Positions 25,535-35,077 of a stretch of DNA of 64,000 bases are shown here, piece by piece. Under the pieces are notes generated by a model. It had not been told where the DNA came from and did not search any database. It saw only the letters and a list, made by a program, of their open reading frames with translations. Every line of letters begins with the position of its first letter. Position 1 is the first letter of the stretch. The DNA is taken from NCBI GenBank assembly GCA_045635745.1, contig JAZTWG010000018.1:1-64000 (forward strand). The letters run 5' to 3'. Source of the stretch: SIG78 sp045635745 (GTDB taxonomy: Bacteria; Verrucomicrobiota; Lentisphaeria; Victivallales; Victivallaceae). A program made the translations under genes and the position numbers.

Positions 25535-28500
25535 ATGTTTGTAAAAGTATTGGATTGCCCGGAGTGCAGTCACCGTTTTCAATTTGAACATACCACGGAA
25601 GATTTTCCGCCGCGTATAACTTGCCCGTCATGTCAGGTCAGCAATGCTTACAGCGATTTTTCGGCATTGACATTTTGTCCGCAATGCCGCACCAAACTCA
25701 AAGTGCCGCTGGATATAATCAATGATCCGGATGTCTCCTGCCCGGAATGCGGTGCCGCCATCAACGGCAATGCCACTTATCTGGAAGATGCCGATGCCTC
25801 GACCCTGACCGCGCACGGCGATCGCCGACAACAGTTCCGGCGCATGCTTCAGGATGGCGAAATCTTTGATAAATACCAGATCGTCCGATTGCTGGGCAAA
25901 GGCGGCATGGCAGAAGTTTATCTGGCAGAACATTTGCTGCTCAAACAGCAATGCGCGCTGAAACTTATGCGCAGCGGCATGGAATCCGATGATCCGATCT
26001 ATGTAAAGCGTTTTCTGCGCGAAGCCAAACTTTCGCACCAGTTCAACCACCCCAATATCGTCAAAGTTTTTGACGTGGGCAGCGACTTCAAGACTGGCTA
26101 TCTCTTTATTGCCATGGAATATGTGGAAGGCAAAACGCTGCTGGAGCTTGCCCGCGAAAAGAGTTTGACCGAAGATGAGCTGAAAATCGTGCTGGTTTCC
26201 ATGGCCAATGCGCTGAATTGTCTGGCCGAAGCCCGCGTGGTACACCGCGATATAAAGCCTTCCAATATCATGCTCGACAGCAATGGTGTATACAAACTCA
26301 TGGACCTCGGCATCGCCAAGAGCGAAAGCAATCACCAGTCCGGCGAAATGACTCTGACAATGGAACAAAGTACCATCGGCACCCCCAGTTATGCCTCGCC
26401 GGAACAATGTCAGAGCGCCCACAAAGTAGATATCCGCAGCGATATTTACAGTCTTGGAGCCACCATTTATCACGCCGCCAGCGGAAAACTGCCCTTTGAC
26501 GGCAACACCGCGGTGGAAACGATCCTGAAAGTGCTGCAGAACGAAGCGATCCCGCTGAAGAGCTACCGGCCCGATCTCTCCAACAAACTGCTGGATCTGG
26601 TGGAGCGCATGATGCGTAAAAATCCGCTCGACCGCCCGGCGTCGCCGGATGAGATTTTAGCCGAACTCTACCGGGCCGATGATGGTTTTACCGGCGATGT
26701 AAAACGCAAGCTCCGCAAATATTCCGGCAGCTGGTTCAAGTGGCTGCTGCCGTCAAAAGAAGTACCGCTGCGAAAATATATTATGCGGCTTATCCGCACG
26801 ATGATCGCGGCAGCCTTGCTCGCAGTCATTGCAGTAAATTTCCGCCATATAGCCAATTACTACAAAGAAAAGAAAGCACAGGAGCGCAGGACAACTGCCC
26901 CCCGGAAGAATAAAATCGTACTGGCAGATTTGCTCAAAAACAAACAGCCATTGATGAAATATCCGGATGCGGCCGGGGAATTCAGCTCCCGCCGGCTCCG
27001 CAACAATACAGTTTTTGCCCGGGTCAAACTTTACAAGCCGTCTGCAAGCAGCAAGGTTTTTGAGTATGATTTTGATAAAAATCGGCCGCCGGAAAATAAT
27101 TTTGCGCCGGGTCTGATCAAAAACGGCATGTTCCAGATGAGTCAACGCGTATATACCAATCCGCAGCAACCGCAACGCCAACAATTGCGGAACAGTTTCA
27201 TATATTTCAGAAGGCACATTCCCAACTTCACTCTGGCGATAAATTTCCAGCTCAACGATAATACTGATTGCTCTTTTATGGATATGGGATTTATCCTGAT
27301 GGGGATCTATCAGAACCGGCTCTGTTTTATAATCGACAATCAGTATTACATACATACTGAAATGACAATTCCAACCGGCAGCTGGGCCAATGTACTGCTC
27401 TCATGCGACAGCGCAAAACGCAAATTCAGCGTATATTCCGGTGACCGGCTGATCGGCAGCTACATATTAAACCGGCAAAATAACATTGCAAGCAGTGTAC
27501 ACTTCTATGTCCGCGGGCACGAACAGCAGCTGGACTGCAATATCGATTATCTGGCGCTTTACGATACAGTTTTGAAAGTTACTCTGCCAGAACAATCGCA
27601 GGCAGTCTATCTGGAACCTGAAGTAAGCAGCCGCCGGCTGCCGGATGCGGTGCCGGATCTGAGCGAACCTGAAAAGCCAAAGACGCTTGACTCTTCCACA
27701 GACGCACCGCGGATGAATAAAGTTTCACAGCAGGCTGTTCCGGAAAAAACACCAGCAGAGCTTACGGTCAAAGCTGTAAAGCCGGAACAGCCCGCCCCGA
27801 CAGCTCCAGCTAAAGTAGTGGCAGTATTCACCCCCACCGCTCCGGATGGTGCATCTTCAAGCAAACAAGTTTCCCTGCAGGAGCAATGGCAGCAGGTTCT
27901 CCGGCGTATCAATCAGGCCAATAACGATCTTGCTGCCGCCGGCAGCGCAGATATGCTGGCTGATCAATTAAAAAATTCCCGCAGCCGCTATCAGCATTTT
28001 GCGGAATATTGCAAACAGACTCAAGCAATGCGCGGCACGCATATTGCCGGCATGAATACTGAACAGATCCAGCTTTACAACGAAATCCTTGCCCATCGCG
28101 GCAAACTGCTCAAAGAATGGAAAGACCGGTTGGATTTCATTGAAAAACGCAATGCTTTTATCAAAGAAACAGCCGCAAAGCAATACAGTTCCAGCGCCAA
28201 CGCCCAAATTCAGCAGGAATTCAAAGAGCAGACCAGACGGCGCACCGACTGGGGGTATGGCAGATCAGATATAGAATTCAGCAAAAAATTGCAGACCATG
28301 CTGAAAAACCCGCAAGTCAACCCCAATTTATCATTGACCGATGCAACTTACAACGAGTATTCGGGTCCGGCGATCTATGCTTTAAGTTCAGGCCGCATTC
28401 AGCAAATGGATGAATTGTTCACTATTCTTATCCAGCGCGGGGTCGATCCCACCGGACTGCTGAAGTCCGATGGCCGGGTCGGGTCTGTATCTTATTTGCT

Positions 28501-30475
28501 TATGGATTACGGTATACCGGAACTCCTTACACAAAAATATCTTGATATTATACTCAATACCAGCAGTAAGTTGCAATCTTCGCAACAAAAATCCGCCCGA
28601 TCGTTATTTTTTGACGGCGCAAACTTCAAAGTACAGCATTTATACAAAGCTGTACTTGCCAACAATCGCGATCTGGTGCTGATGCTGCTGGCGGCCGGGG
28701 TGGATCCCAAAGGTCAGAACAATAAAGGAGAAACACCGCTGTTCAACGCATACCGGACAACAAATTCTGAAAGTATCCGCAAACTGCTGCTGGCGGCCGG
28801 TGCCGATGAAAATATTGCCGATAATCACGGGAAGCGCCCCCGGGATTACGCCGATGTGGGCAAATTCGCCGGATACTGGGAAAAGAACAATATCGCCATG
28901 TGCCGGAAAATGCTGCGGGAAAATTTCGATGCCAATACCATGCTTGCCGACGGCAGTACTCTGCTCACCAGCGCCTGCCGGCAGGGTTCTCACGCCAAAG
29001 TAAAAATGCTCCTTGAATTCAAAGCCAATGCGTACGAGCGGGATAACCGCGGCTATTCACCGCTGCAAACGGTTTATAGTAATTTAGGAAACTACTCTTA
29101 CCGATACAGGCAAATGAGTTCTGCCCAGCACCGGGAATGGATGAATATTATCAAAGATCTGCTGCTTGCCGGAGCCGATCTGCGGGAAAATCCGCCTCAT
29201 TATGGAGGCGACAGCATGAATATATTCCGTTATACAATAGAAAATATGTCTTCCACGCCGGAAGGTCAGGATCTGATCAGCTTTATGCTGCCTTATACAG
29301 AAAAATTCACCGCAAAGCATTGGAGCAGTGTACCTTATGTTCTGAAAGATGCCAAAAATCTGCCGGCAAATATCAAACAGACTGTATTTCAAGCCATGAA
29401 TAAAGAAGTACTGCAGAAAAATCTGCATTACGCACTGGCCAGCGGTTGTAAGTTTTCTCAAAAACAGCTGCAGGATCTGATCATACCGCAAATGGTCAAT
29501 AAGTTTTTTTATCTGAATATAAATAACTCAAGAAAACAGGCCACCATGCTCCATGCCGCCATATATGGCAAACAGGATGTTAACACGATCCGCGCTATTC
29601 TGGCAGCCGGCGGCGACCCGTTCTGGCGTAACAATCAGCAAGAGAGCGCGCTCGATATAGCCCACAGCGCAGCAGTACGCGATCTGCTGAAAACGTATCG
29701 TCCGGCGGTCGATGCTGAAGTTCCGCCGCCACCCGGAAAGAAAAACCTTACTCCCGCTGAAAAATCAAATCTGCAAGCCAAGCTCCAGCAGGCGGTGGAA
29801 AAGCGCGATGTGCAGCAAGTCAAAGCACTGCTTGATCAGGGTGCGGATTGCTATGCCGTTGACAGCAAAGGATTCAATCTGCTGCAGACAGCATGCGATA
29901 CTGAACAGATCGAGTTGGTAAAACTTCTGCTGCAGCGCAATGTGGATATCAACCGGATCGATAATTACACCAATAACCGCACTCCCAGATTTTCTACAGC
30001 TCAGCATCCGCTGGAAATAGCCGTACAGCACCTGAATCCGGAAATACTCAAAGAACTCTATTTGAAGATGCCCCGGTCTGGAAGACGGCCGTCAGGAATG
30101 CTGTTGGCGCAGCGCAGCGTGTTCCGTTTTGCCCACTACACTGCCAAACAAAAAGAGACTCTTGAGGATTGGGAAAATAAAACCATTGAAACACTTAAAA
30201 TCATTGAACAATACGACCGTACCTTCAGAAAGCATCTTTTTCCGACAGGTGCAATGTTTTATATGTCAATGCATGCACGCCGCAATCCAAATGCCGGAGA
30301 AAAACTCATGAAACATATTCTTTCAATGGCTCAAGCACGCCCGATCCCGTCGCATTATGTGGAACGTTTCCCACCGGGGAAATTGCGTACCATGCTTGAG
30401 GAGCATATGAAACAGTACGGCCAAACCTCCTCCAGATCCTCCAGCGCCTCCAGAGCGCCGCGGAGTGTGAATTGA
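25535..30475 (+). CDS. Giant transmembrane Ser/Thr kinase with LamG-like and ankyrin-repeat region
   Basis: 1646 aa. Order: four CXXC/CPxC zinc-ribbon pairs (residues 8-72); Hanks-type kinase about 114-378 with glycine loop GKGGMAEVY, Lys143, HRD Asp239, metal-binding Asp257 in DLG (not DFG) and GTPSYASPEQ; one membrane helix about 419-436; a LamG-like beta-sandwich about 510-690; a Pro/Ala-rich linker; a helical stretch; and ankyrin repeats about 930-1510 (for example LLLAAGADENIADNHG). With the kinase inside, the LamG and ankyrin parts would lie outside the membrane, as in a receptor. Ligand and substrate are unknown. It is probably co-transcribed with the small zinc-ribbon kinase. Confidence 0.85.
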   Translation: MFVKVLDCPECSHRFQFEHTTEDFPPRITCPSCQVSNAYSDFSALTFCPQCRTKLKVPLDIINDPDVSCPECGAAINGNATYLEDADASTLTAHGDRRQQFRRMLQDGEIFDKYQIVRLLGKGGMAEVYLAEHLLLKQQCALKLMRSGMESDDPIYVKRFLREAKLSHQFNHPNIVKVFDVGSDFKTGYLFIAMEYVEGKTLLELAREKSLTEDELKIVLVSMANALNCLAEARVVHRDIKPSNIMLDSNGVYKLMDLGIAKSESNHQSGEMTLTMEQSTIGTPSYASPEQCQSAHKVDIRSDIYSLGATIYHAASGKLPFDGNTAVETILKVLQNEAIPLKSYRPDLSNKLLDLVERMMRKNPLDRPASPDEILAELYRADDGFTGDVKRKLRKYSGSWFKWLLPSKEVPLRKYIMRLIRTMIAAALLAVIAVNFRHIANYYKEKKAQERRTTAPRKNKIVLADLLKNKQPLMKYPDAAGEFSSRRLRNNTVFARVKLYKPSASSKVFEYDFDKNRPPENNFAPGLIKNGMFQMSQRVYTNPQQPQRQQLRNSFIYFRRHIPNFTLAINFQLNDNTDCSFMDMGFILMGIYQNRLCFIIDNQYYIHTEMTIPTGSWANVLLSCDSAKRKFSVYSGDRLIGSYILNRQNNIASSVHFYVRGHEQQLDCNIDYLALYDTVLKVTLPEQSQAVYLEPEVSSRRLPDAVPDLSEPEKPKTLDSSTDAPRMNKVSQQAVPEKTPAELTVKAVKPEQPAPTAPAKVVAVFTPTAPDGASSSKQVSLQEQWQQVLRRINQANNDLAAAGSADMLADQLKNSRSRYQHFAEYCKQTQAMRGTHIAGMNTEQIQLYNEILAHRGKLLKEWKDRLDFIEKRNAFIKETAAKQYSSSANAQIQQEFKEQTRRRTDWGYGRSDIEFSKKLQTMLKNPQVNPNLSLTDATYNEYSGPAIYALSSGRIQQMDELFTILIQRGVDPTGLLKSDGRVGSVSYLLMDYGIPELLTQKYLDIILNTSSKLQSSQQKSARSLFFDGANFKVQHLYKAVLANNRDLVLMLLAAGVDPKGQNNKGETPLFNAYRTTNSESIRKLLLAAGADENIADNHGKRPRDYADVGKFAGYWEKNNIAMCRKMLRENFDANTMLADGSTLLTSACRQGSHAKVKMLLEFKANAYERDNRGYSPLQTVYSNLGNYSYRYRQMSSAQHREWMNIIKDLLLAGADLRENPPHYGGDSMNIFRYTIENMSSTPEGQDLISFMLPYTEKFTAKHWSSVPYVLKDAKNLPANIKQTVFQAMNKEVLQKNLHYALASGCKFSQKQLQDLIIPQMVNKFFYLNINNSRKQATMLHAAIYGKQDVNTIRAILAAGGDPFWRNNQQESALDIAHSAAVRDLLKTYRPAVDAEVPPPPGKKNLTPAEKSNLQAKLQQAVEKRDVQQVKALLDQGADCYAVDSKGFNLLQTACDTEQIELVKLLLQRNVDINRIDNYTNNRTPRFSTAQHPLEIAVQHLNPEILKELYLKMPRSGRRPSGMLLAQRSVFRFAHYTAKQKETLEDWENKTIETLKIIEQYDRTFRKHLFPTGAMFYMSMHARRNPNAGEKLMKHILSMAQARPIPSHYVERFPPGKLRTMLEEHMKQYGQTSSRSSSASRAPRSVN

Positions 30476-30540
30476 GACGGGAAGATGCCCCCCCGCAGAA
30501 AACGCTTTGCCGGAGCCGCAGCAAGATGTTTAAAAATCAA

Positions 30541-30591
30541 GTGCGGCACACATAAGAGTATTTGCTTTCAACCCTCTTCTGTATGCCGCAC
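30541..30591. terminator. Imperfect hairpin between convergent genes
   Basis: GTGCGGCACACATAAGAG pairs with CTCTTCTGTATGCCGCAC at 16 of 18 positions. It lies between the ends of the kinase-ankyrin gene and rfaE2. There is no T-run on either side, so intrinsic termination is uncertain. Confidence 0.4.
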
Positions 30592-30624
30592 CCGGTAAAG
30601 ACCGGCATTTAACGGCTGATTACT

Positions 30625-31149
30625 TCACCATTCGGCATTTTCTTCGTTTTCACGCATCTTATTGATGGTACCGGTGGTGGAAAAACCGTTGACAAACGGT
30701 ATAAAAATTATTTCGCTGTTATTTTCCTGCAGCGCCTGCCGTTCGCCGGGATCAAGCGTTTCCACCGTGTAATCGCCGCCTTTAACGTAAACATCCGGCG
30801 CCAGTGCTGCAAGTTCTGCCGTGCAGCGTTCGGAGTCAAAGATCACTGCGGCATCCACCGCAGCCAGACCACCCAGCACAAATGCGCGCGAATATTCATC
30901 ATTCAGGGGACGGGTCGGCCCTTTGAGCGCACGCACCGAATTATCGGAATTCACCAGAACCAGCAACGCATCTGCCGCCCGGCGGGCGCTGTCCAGATAC
31001 TCCACATGCCCCTGGTGCAGCAAGTCAAAGCATCCGTTGGTGATCGCCAGCCGGACTCCCTGCCGCCGGAGCGTTTCCCGCCAGTCCAGAGCATCGGCAA
31101 GACTCATTATTTTATCGCCGGGGTAAACTATTTTTTCTGTTTCGAGCAT
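30625..31149 (-). CDS. rfaE2: D-glycero-beta-D-manno-heptose 1-phosphate adenylyltransferase
   Basis: Adenylyltransferase domain of the ADP-heptose pathway for the LPS inner core. The 174-aa protein has the nucleotidyltransferase signature TNGCFDLLHQGHVEYL (HxGH) and the family motif VKGGDYTVETL near the C-terminus. It is free-standing, without the RfaE1 kinase domain found in fused HldE. ATG 31149 has GGGGAGAGAG before it and lies 17 bp after the rho stop. It implies a heptose-containing LPS core, consistent with the WaaP-type kinase at 59 kb. Confidence 0.88.
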   Translation of the reverse strand: MLETEKIVYPGDKIMSLADALDWRETLRRQGVRLAITNGCFDLLHQGHVEYLDSARRAADALLVLVNSDNSVRALKGPTRPLNDEYSRAFVLGGLAAVDAAVIFDSERCTAELAALAPDVYVKGGDYTVETLDPGERQALQENNSEIIFIPFVNGFSTTGTINKMRENEENAEW

Positions 31150-31166
31150 AATCTCTCTCCCCGGGA

Positions 31167-33206
31167 TCAATGCTGCAAGGTCAGCAGAAATTCAATATTG
31201 GAACGCATTTTCTTAAGCTTGCCGACCAAAAGTTCCATTGCTTCCGCTGCCGGCACACCATTCATGGCACGGCGCAGTATCCACAACTTGGCAAGTTCAT
31301 CTTTGTGCAGCAAAAGTTCTTCTTTGCGGGTGCCGGAAAGCTCGATATTGATCGCCGGATATACGCGCTTATCTGCCAGCGAGCGATCCAGATGCAGTTC
31401 CATGTTTCCGGTGCCTTTGAACTCTTCAAAAATAACATCGTCCATACGGCTGCCGGTATCGATCAGCGCGGTGGCAATAATGGTCAGACTGCCTTTGCCT
31501 TCGATATTACGCGCCGCACCGAAAAAGCGTTTGGGCTTGTGCAGAGCATTGGCATCAACCCCGCCGGTAAGGATCTTGCCGCTGTGGGGCTGAAGCGTAT
31601 TGTATGCACGCGCCAGGCGTGTAATACTGTCGAGCAAAATCACCACATGTTCACCGTATTCGACCATGCGTTTGGCTTTTTCGATAACCATTTCGGCCAC
31701 CTGCACATGGCGTTCCGGCGGTTCGTCGAAGGTACTGCTGACGACCTCGGCATCCACACAGCGTTCCATATCGGTAACTTCTTCGGGGCGTTCGTCAATC
31801 AGCAGCACAATCAATTTCACATCGTCATTATTTTTGCGTATGCTGTTGGCTACTTTCTGCATCAGCACCGTTTTACCGGTACGCGGCGGCGCCACGATCA
31901 GACCGCGCTGACCGCGCCCGATAGGCGTAACCAGATCGACCACGCGCGTGGAGAGTTCGTTGGGATCATTTTCCAGCACCAGCCGCTGGGTGGGGAAGTA
32001 CGGAGTCAGGCTGTTGAACGGAATGATATTCTTTTTGCGTTCCGGCACATCGTTATTGATCGTTTCCACCTTGAGCATGGCGAAAAAGCGTTCTTTTTCG
32101 CGCGGAGTACGGATCTGACCGGCTACAAAGTCGCCGGTTTTAAGTGCAAAACGCTTGATCTGCGACGGACTCAAATAAATATCTTCGCTGCAGGGCAGAT
32201 AGTTGTAATTGGCCGAACGCAGAAACCCGAAACCTTCCGGCAGCACTTCAAGATAACCGCAGCCGTACATCTGACCGCTCTTTTCAGCATTGGCTTTGAG
32301 TATGGCAAACACCAGTTCGTGTTTTTCCAGCGCTCCCACGCCTTCAATCCCCAGATCTTCCGCCATCTTGGAAAGTTCGGGCATATCTTTGGCCTGCAGC
32401 TCGGCAATGTTGATCGAAGGAGCGATGTAGTCGCGCTGAAACTGCTGACCGGAATTCTGATTGCCGTTGGCGTTACTGCCATTGGCGGCAGCTTCGCCGT
32501 TGCGGGAATCGTTGTTGTAATTATTATTGCGGCGATTGTTGTTGCGGTTGCCGGTGTTATTATAATTGCCGTTGCGCCGGAAATTATTTTCGCGCATTTC
32601 GGGATATTCGCTGTATTCGCTGTAATCCATGAATTCGCGTTCACGCTCGCGGTTCAATGCCGCTTCGTACTCGTCGGCTTCGTTGCGGGGGCGCTCGCTG
32701 CGGGCATAATTTTCATCGTAACCGGCGCGTTCTCGGCGGTAGTTATTACGCTGATTATTGTTGAAGTTGCGTTTATTGGCACCGTTGAAATTGCGGCGGG
32801 TATTTTCGTTGCCCGCGGGAGCAGAATTTTCCGCGGCCGGCACTGGGACTTCGGGAGCCGCTGCCGGGGCGCTTTCAGCCGATACTGCCGGAGCTCCGAT
32901 AGCGGCGGGAGCAGGATTTTCCACAGCAGGAGTGCTTTCTGCTGATACTGCCGGAGCGCTTTCAGTTACGGCAGCTGCGGTGCGGCGTCTGGAAGCGCGT
33001 ACCGCACGGGCCGGTTTTTCTGCATCCACAGCCGGAGCGCTTTCTTCAATGGCTGCTGCCGGAACTTCCGGAGCAGTTTTTTCTGTATTTTCCACAGCTT
33101 TTTTAGGCGGACGGCCGCGCCGTTTGGGGGCAGGTTTTTCCACGTTTTCGGCGGTAACTGCGGGATCGATGTTTTCGTTTTCAAGTTCTGTTTTGCTTTT
33201 TGCCAT
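31167..33206 (-). CDS. rho: Transcription termination factor Rho with long disordered N-terminal extension
   Basis: Hexameric RNA helicase that ends transcription. The C-terminal 415 residues are standard Rho: RNA-binding OB fold (GYLEVLPEGFGFLRS), Walker A (APPRTGKT, about 439-446), Walker B region (VVILLDSITRLARAYN) and Q/R loops. About 260 extra N-terminal residues are low complexity: an AT-hook-like KRRGRPPKK (28-36), Ala/Pro/Glu-rich repeats, then Asn/Arg-rich and Tyr-containing segments. Such Rho extensions occur in Bacteroidetes and actinobacteria and can drive condensate formation. ATG 33206 has GGGAG upstream. It lies between coaE and rfaE2. Confidence 0.96.
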   Translation of the reverse strand: MAKSKTELENENIDPAVTAENVEKPAPKRRGRPPKKAVENTEKTAPEVPAAAIEESAPAVDAEKPARAVRASRRRTAAAVTESAPAVSAESTPAVENPAPAAIGAPAVSAESAPAAAPEVPVPAAENSAPAGNENTRRNFNGANKRNFNNNQRNNYRRERAGYDENYARSERPRNEADEYEAALNREREREFMDYSEYSEYPEMRENNFRRNGNYNNTGNRNNNRRNNNYNNDSRNGEAAANGSNANGNQNSGQQFQRDYIAPSINIAELQAKDMPELSKMAEDLGIEGVGALEKHELVFAILKANAEKSGQMYGCGYLEVLPEGFGFLRSANYNYLPCSEDIYLSPSQIKRFALKTGDFVAGQIRTPREKERFFAMLKVETINNDVPERKKNIIPFNSLTPYFPTQRLVLENDPNELSTRVVDLVTPIGRGQRGLIVAPPRTGKTVLMQKVANSIRKNNDDVKLIVLLIDERPEEVTDMERCVDAEVVSSTFDEPPERHVQVAEMVIEKAKRMVEYGEHVVILLDSITRLARAYNTLQPHSGKILTGGVDANALHKPKRFFGAARNIEGKGSLTIIATALIDTGSRMDDVIFEEFKGTGNMELHLDRSLADKRVYPAINIELSGTRKEELLLHKDELAKLWILRRAMNGVPAAEAMELLVGKLKKMRSNIEFLLTLQH

Positions 33207-33238
33207 AAAAAAACTCCCTGGCACTTGGTTTGATATAT

Positions 33239-33817
33239 TCAATTATGTTGTATTGTTTTCAATTTTTCAGCAATGATCCGGCATTGGGACTCGAGTTCTT
33301 CCAAACTGCCGGTATTGATAATGCCGTAATCAGCGGCGGCAAGTTTCCGGTCGGGATCCCATTGCATTCTTTCGCGGCGCGAGCACTCGGCATGATCCCA
33401 CCCGCGTCGGGCAAGCCGACTGCGGCGCAAGGCAAACGGGCTCCAGATGCAGACTATTTTATTGCACAGATGCTGCAGATTTTTTTCAAACAGCAAAGGT
33501 ATTTCCACAACCGTCATTTCCGGATTGCACCGGAGTTTTTCCAACTGCTCATACAAATACGGCGCAATCAGATTTTCCAACCACCTCAAGTCATTTTCGT
33601 CGCGGAAAACTATATTAGCGAGTTTTTTGCGGTCGATTTTCCCGCTGCTGTCTGCCACCGACGGCCAGCGTTCCAGCACCATACGGGCGCCTTCCGGAGT
33701 TTCATAATAGCTGTGGCAGATCTTATCGGCATCGGCAACGGCAAAACAGCAATGGGCAAAAGCCTCCAATGCGGCACTTTTACCGCACCCGATACCACCG
33801 GTCAAAGCAATGAACAT
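33239..33817 (-). CDS. coaE: Dephospho-CoA kinase
   Basis: Last step of coenzyme A synthesis. 192 aa with P-loop TGGIGCGKS at the N-terminus, the DADKICH substrate motif and the VVEIPLLFE motif typical of CoaE. ATG 33817 is preferred over a TTG two codons upstream, which would add only two residues. First gene of coaE-rho-rfaE2 (33 bp to rho); the coaE-rho pairing is also seen in other bacteria. Confidence 0.92.
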   Translation of the reverse strand: MFIALTGGIGCGKSAALEAFAHCCFAVADADKICHSYYETPEGARMVLERWPSVADSSGKIDRKKLANIVFRDENDLRWLENLIAPYLYEQLEKLRCNPEMTVVEIPLLFEKNLQHLCNKIVCIWSPFALRRSRLARRGWDHAECSRRERMQWDPDRKLAAADYGIINTGSLEELESQCRIIAEKLKTIQHN

Positions 33818-33890
33818 ACACAATATTCCATTTTACAAAAATATTTTCCGGAGTAAAATTTGCAGCAATACACAAGCAGTCTGAAAAGAT

Positions 33891-34031
33891 TTACAGTCAT
33901 AATGACAGTAAGGTTTTCCCGGAAGAATACATCTGTCAGTAAAACACAAATTAAACGACAGTCCAGAAAGTATTTTACTATTTTGCGAACTTTCTGCTGT
34001 TGCCATATCAGTAAGACAGTAAAACTGTCAA
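33891..34031. promoter_or_regulatory. Cluster of palindromic GACAGTAA-type motifs upstream of coaE-rho
   Basis: A near-perfect 21-bp palindrome spans 33891-33911, with arms TTACAGTCAT and ATGACAGTAA around a central A (9 of 10 pairs match). Related half-sites occur at 33935-33942 (GTCAGTAA), 34008-34014 (TCAGTAA) and 34015-34022 (GACAGTAA). The last forms a 15-bp palindrome with ACTGTC at 34024-34029. TTGACA on the minus strand (34031-34026) could be a -35 element. This fills most of the 33818-34155 gap and looks like an operator region for coaE-rho-rfaE2. Confidence 0.45.
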
Positions 34032-34093
34032 CGAAGTTTCTTCTATATTATACAGCGAAAACGATAATATTGCAAATAAAAACTGCTGAAAAA

Positions 34094-34145
34094 AACGTTT
34101 TTTAACGATTTCTGCCGCCGTCAGCAGTTCCCGGCGGCAGAAATC
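34094..34145 (-). terminator. Intrinsic terminator of the mla-galE-gpsA-PIG-L operon
   Basis: Perfect 14-bp stem GATTTCTGCCGCCG (34107-34120) with CGGCGGCAGAAATC (34132-34145). Read on the minus strand it is followed by a short A-stretch and then TTTTTTT. It lies 10 bp after the end of the PIG-L gene. Confidence 0.75.
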
Positions 34146-34155
34146 AGTTGTTATT

Positions 34156-35019
34156 TTACGCCAGGGGATTATCTTTGTTCCAGAAGAGGAACGGGAAATC
34201 CTTTGCCACTTTTTCGGCACTGGGCACATAGCCCCAGCGGGTAACAGCAAAGTATTCGCGGAACACGACATCATCAAAGCCGTGACGGCTGTTGACGCCC
34301 TGAACCCGTTTGGCAAGATTGTTGCGCCAGTCAGATTCTTTCCATTCCGTGCCGCTGCCCAGATCCGGATCGGTATTGTTGAGATTATTGACAAACGGCA
34401 GCCATTCGCACACCTGTGATTTGTGCTTGAGCAGCATCTGCATTTTCTGTTCTTTTACTTCGTCGCAGTCCACGCCGAAGTGCCACACCGCTTCTTTGCA
34501 GTAGGCATCCGGGCAGTTGAGGATCGCCGGCACCGGGAAGCGCTGAATGCGGGGAGCAAACATCGTAGGATAAGCATTGGGCACGCCCAGCTGATATGCC
34601 ACCAGCCGGACCGCTTCAGCTGTGTGCTGGTGGTCAATATGGATACCGGCCAGCGGATTGGTCACCACCGGTGGAGCAATAATGTAATCCGGCGCAAATG
34701 CCCGGATGGCGTTCCAGAGTCCGCCGAGCATATTGCGGTCGCAAAATACCTGTGCGGCAACGTGGGTTCCATCGAGCTGACGGAGATTTTCATATTCGGC
34801 GCCCACCACATTGGCGCTGGCGATGGCTTCGGCTTCGCGGATGCGGACCGTTTCGTCCGGGCCGATGATATGATGACCGCTTACACCGGTGCTGGTGGTC
34901 AGGATCTTGAGTTCCACATCATCGCCGTAATGTTCGCGCAAACGCAAAAAAAGTCCGGCGGCTTCAAATTCAAAATCGTCCTGATGAGCCATCACGCTCA
35001 TAACTCTCAATTTACTCAT
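34156..35019 (-). CDS. PIG-L family deacetylase
   Basis: 287-aa LmbE/PIG-L-type zinc deacetylase. The metal-binding motif AHQDD lies near the N-terminus (SVMAHQDDFEFEAAG), with a downstream HIDHQHTAE contributing the third ligand. Family members remove N-acetyl groups from GlcNAc-containing lipids, glycans or thiol cofactors; the substrate here is unknown. ATG 35019 has AGAAAGAG upstream, so a longer frame is rejected. Last gene of a seven-gene operon, after gpsA. Confidence 0.85.
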   Translation of the reverse strand: MSKLRVMSVMAHQDDFEFEAAGLFLRLREHYGDDVELKILTTSTGVSGHHIIGPDETVRIREAEAIASANVVGAEYENLRQLDGTHVAAQVFCDRNMLGGLWNAIRAFAPDYIIAPPVVTNPLAGIHIDHQHTAEAVRLVAYQLGVPNAYPTMFAPRIQRFPVPAILNCPDAYCKEAVWHFGVDCDEVKEQKMQMLLKHKSQVCEWLPFVNNLNNTDPDLGSGTEWKESDWRNNLAKRVQGVNSRHGFDDVVFREYFAVTRWGYVPSAEKVAKDFPFLFWNKDNPLA

Positions 35020-35077
35020 AAAAAATCTCTTTCTGCGAAAAAAATCCGCTTGTAATGTTTTCTTTATTTTATTGAAA

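Noticed and set aside
24530..30475. Kinase pair as an antiphage defence system
   Set aside because: No nuclease, pore-forming effector, toxin or other defence gene is adjacent; the LamG/ankyrin receptor plan fits sensing better.
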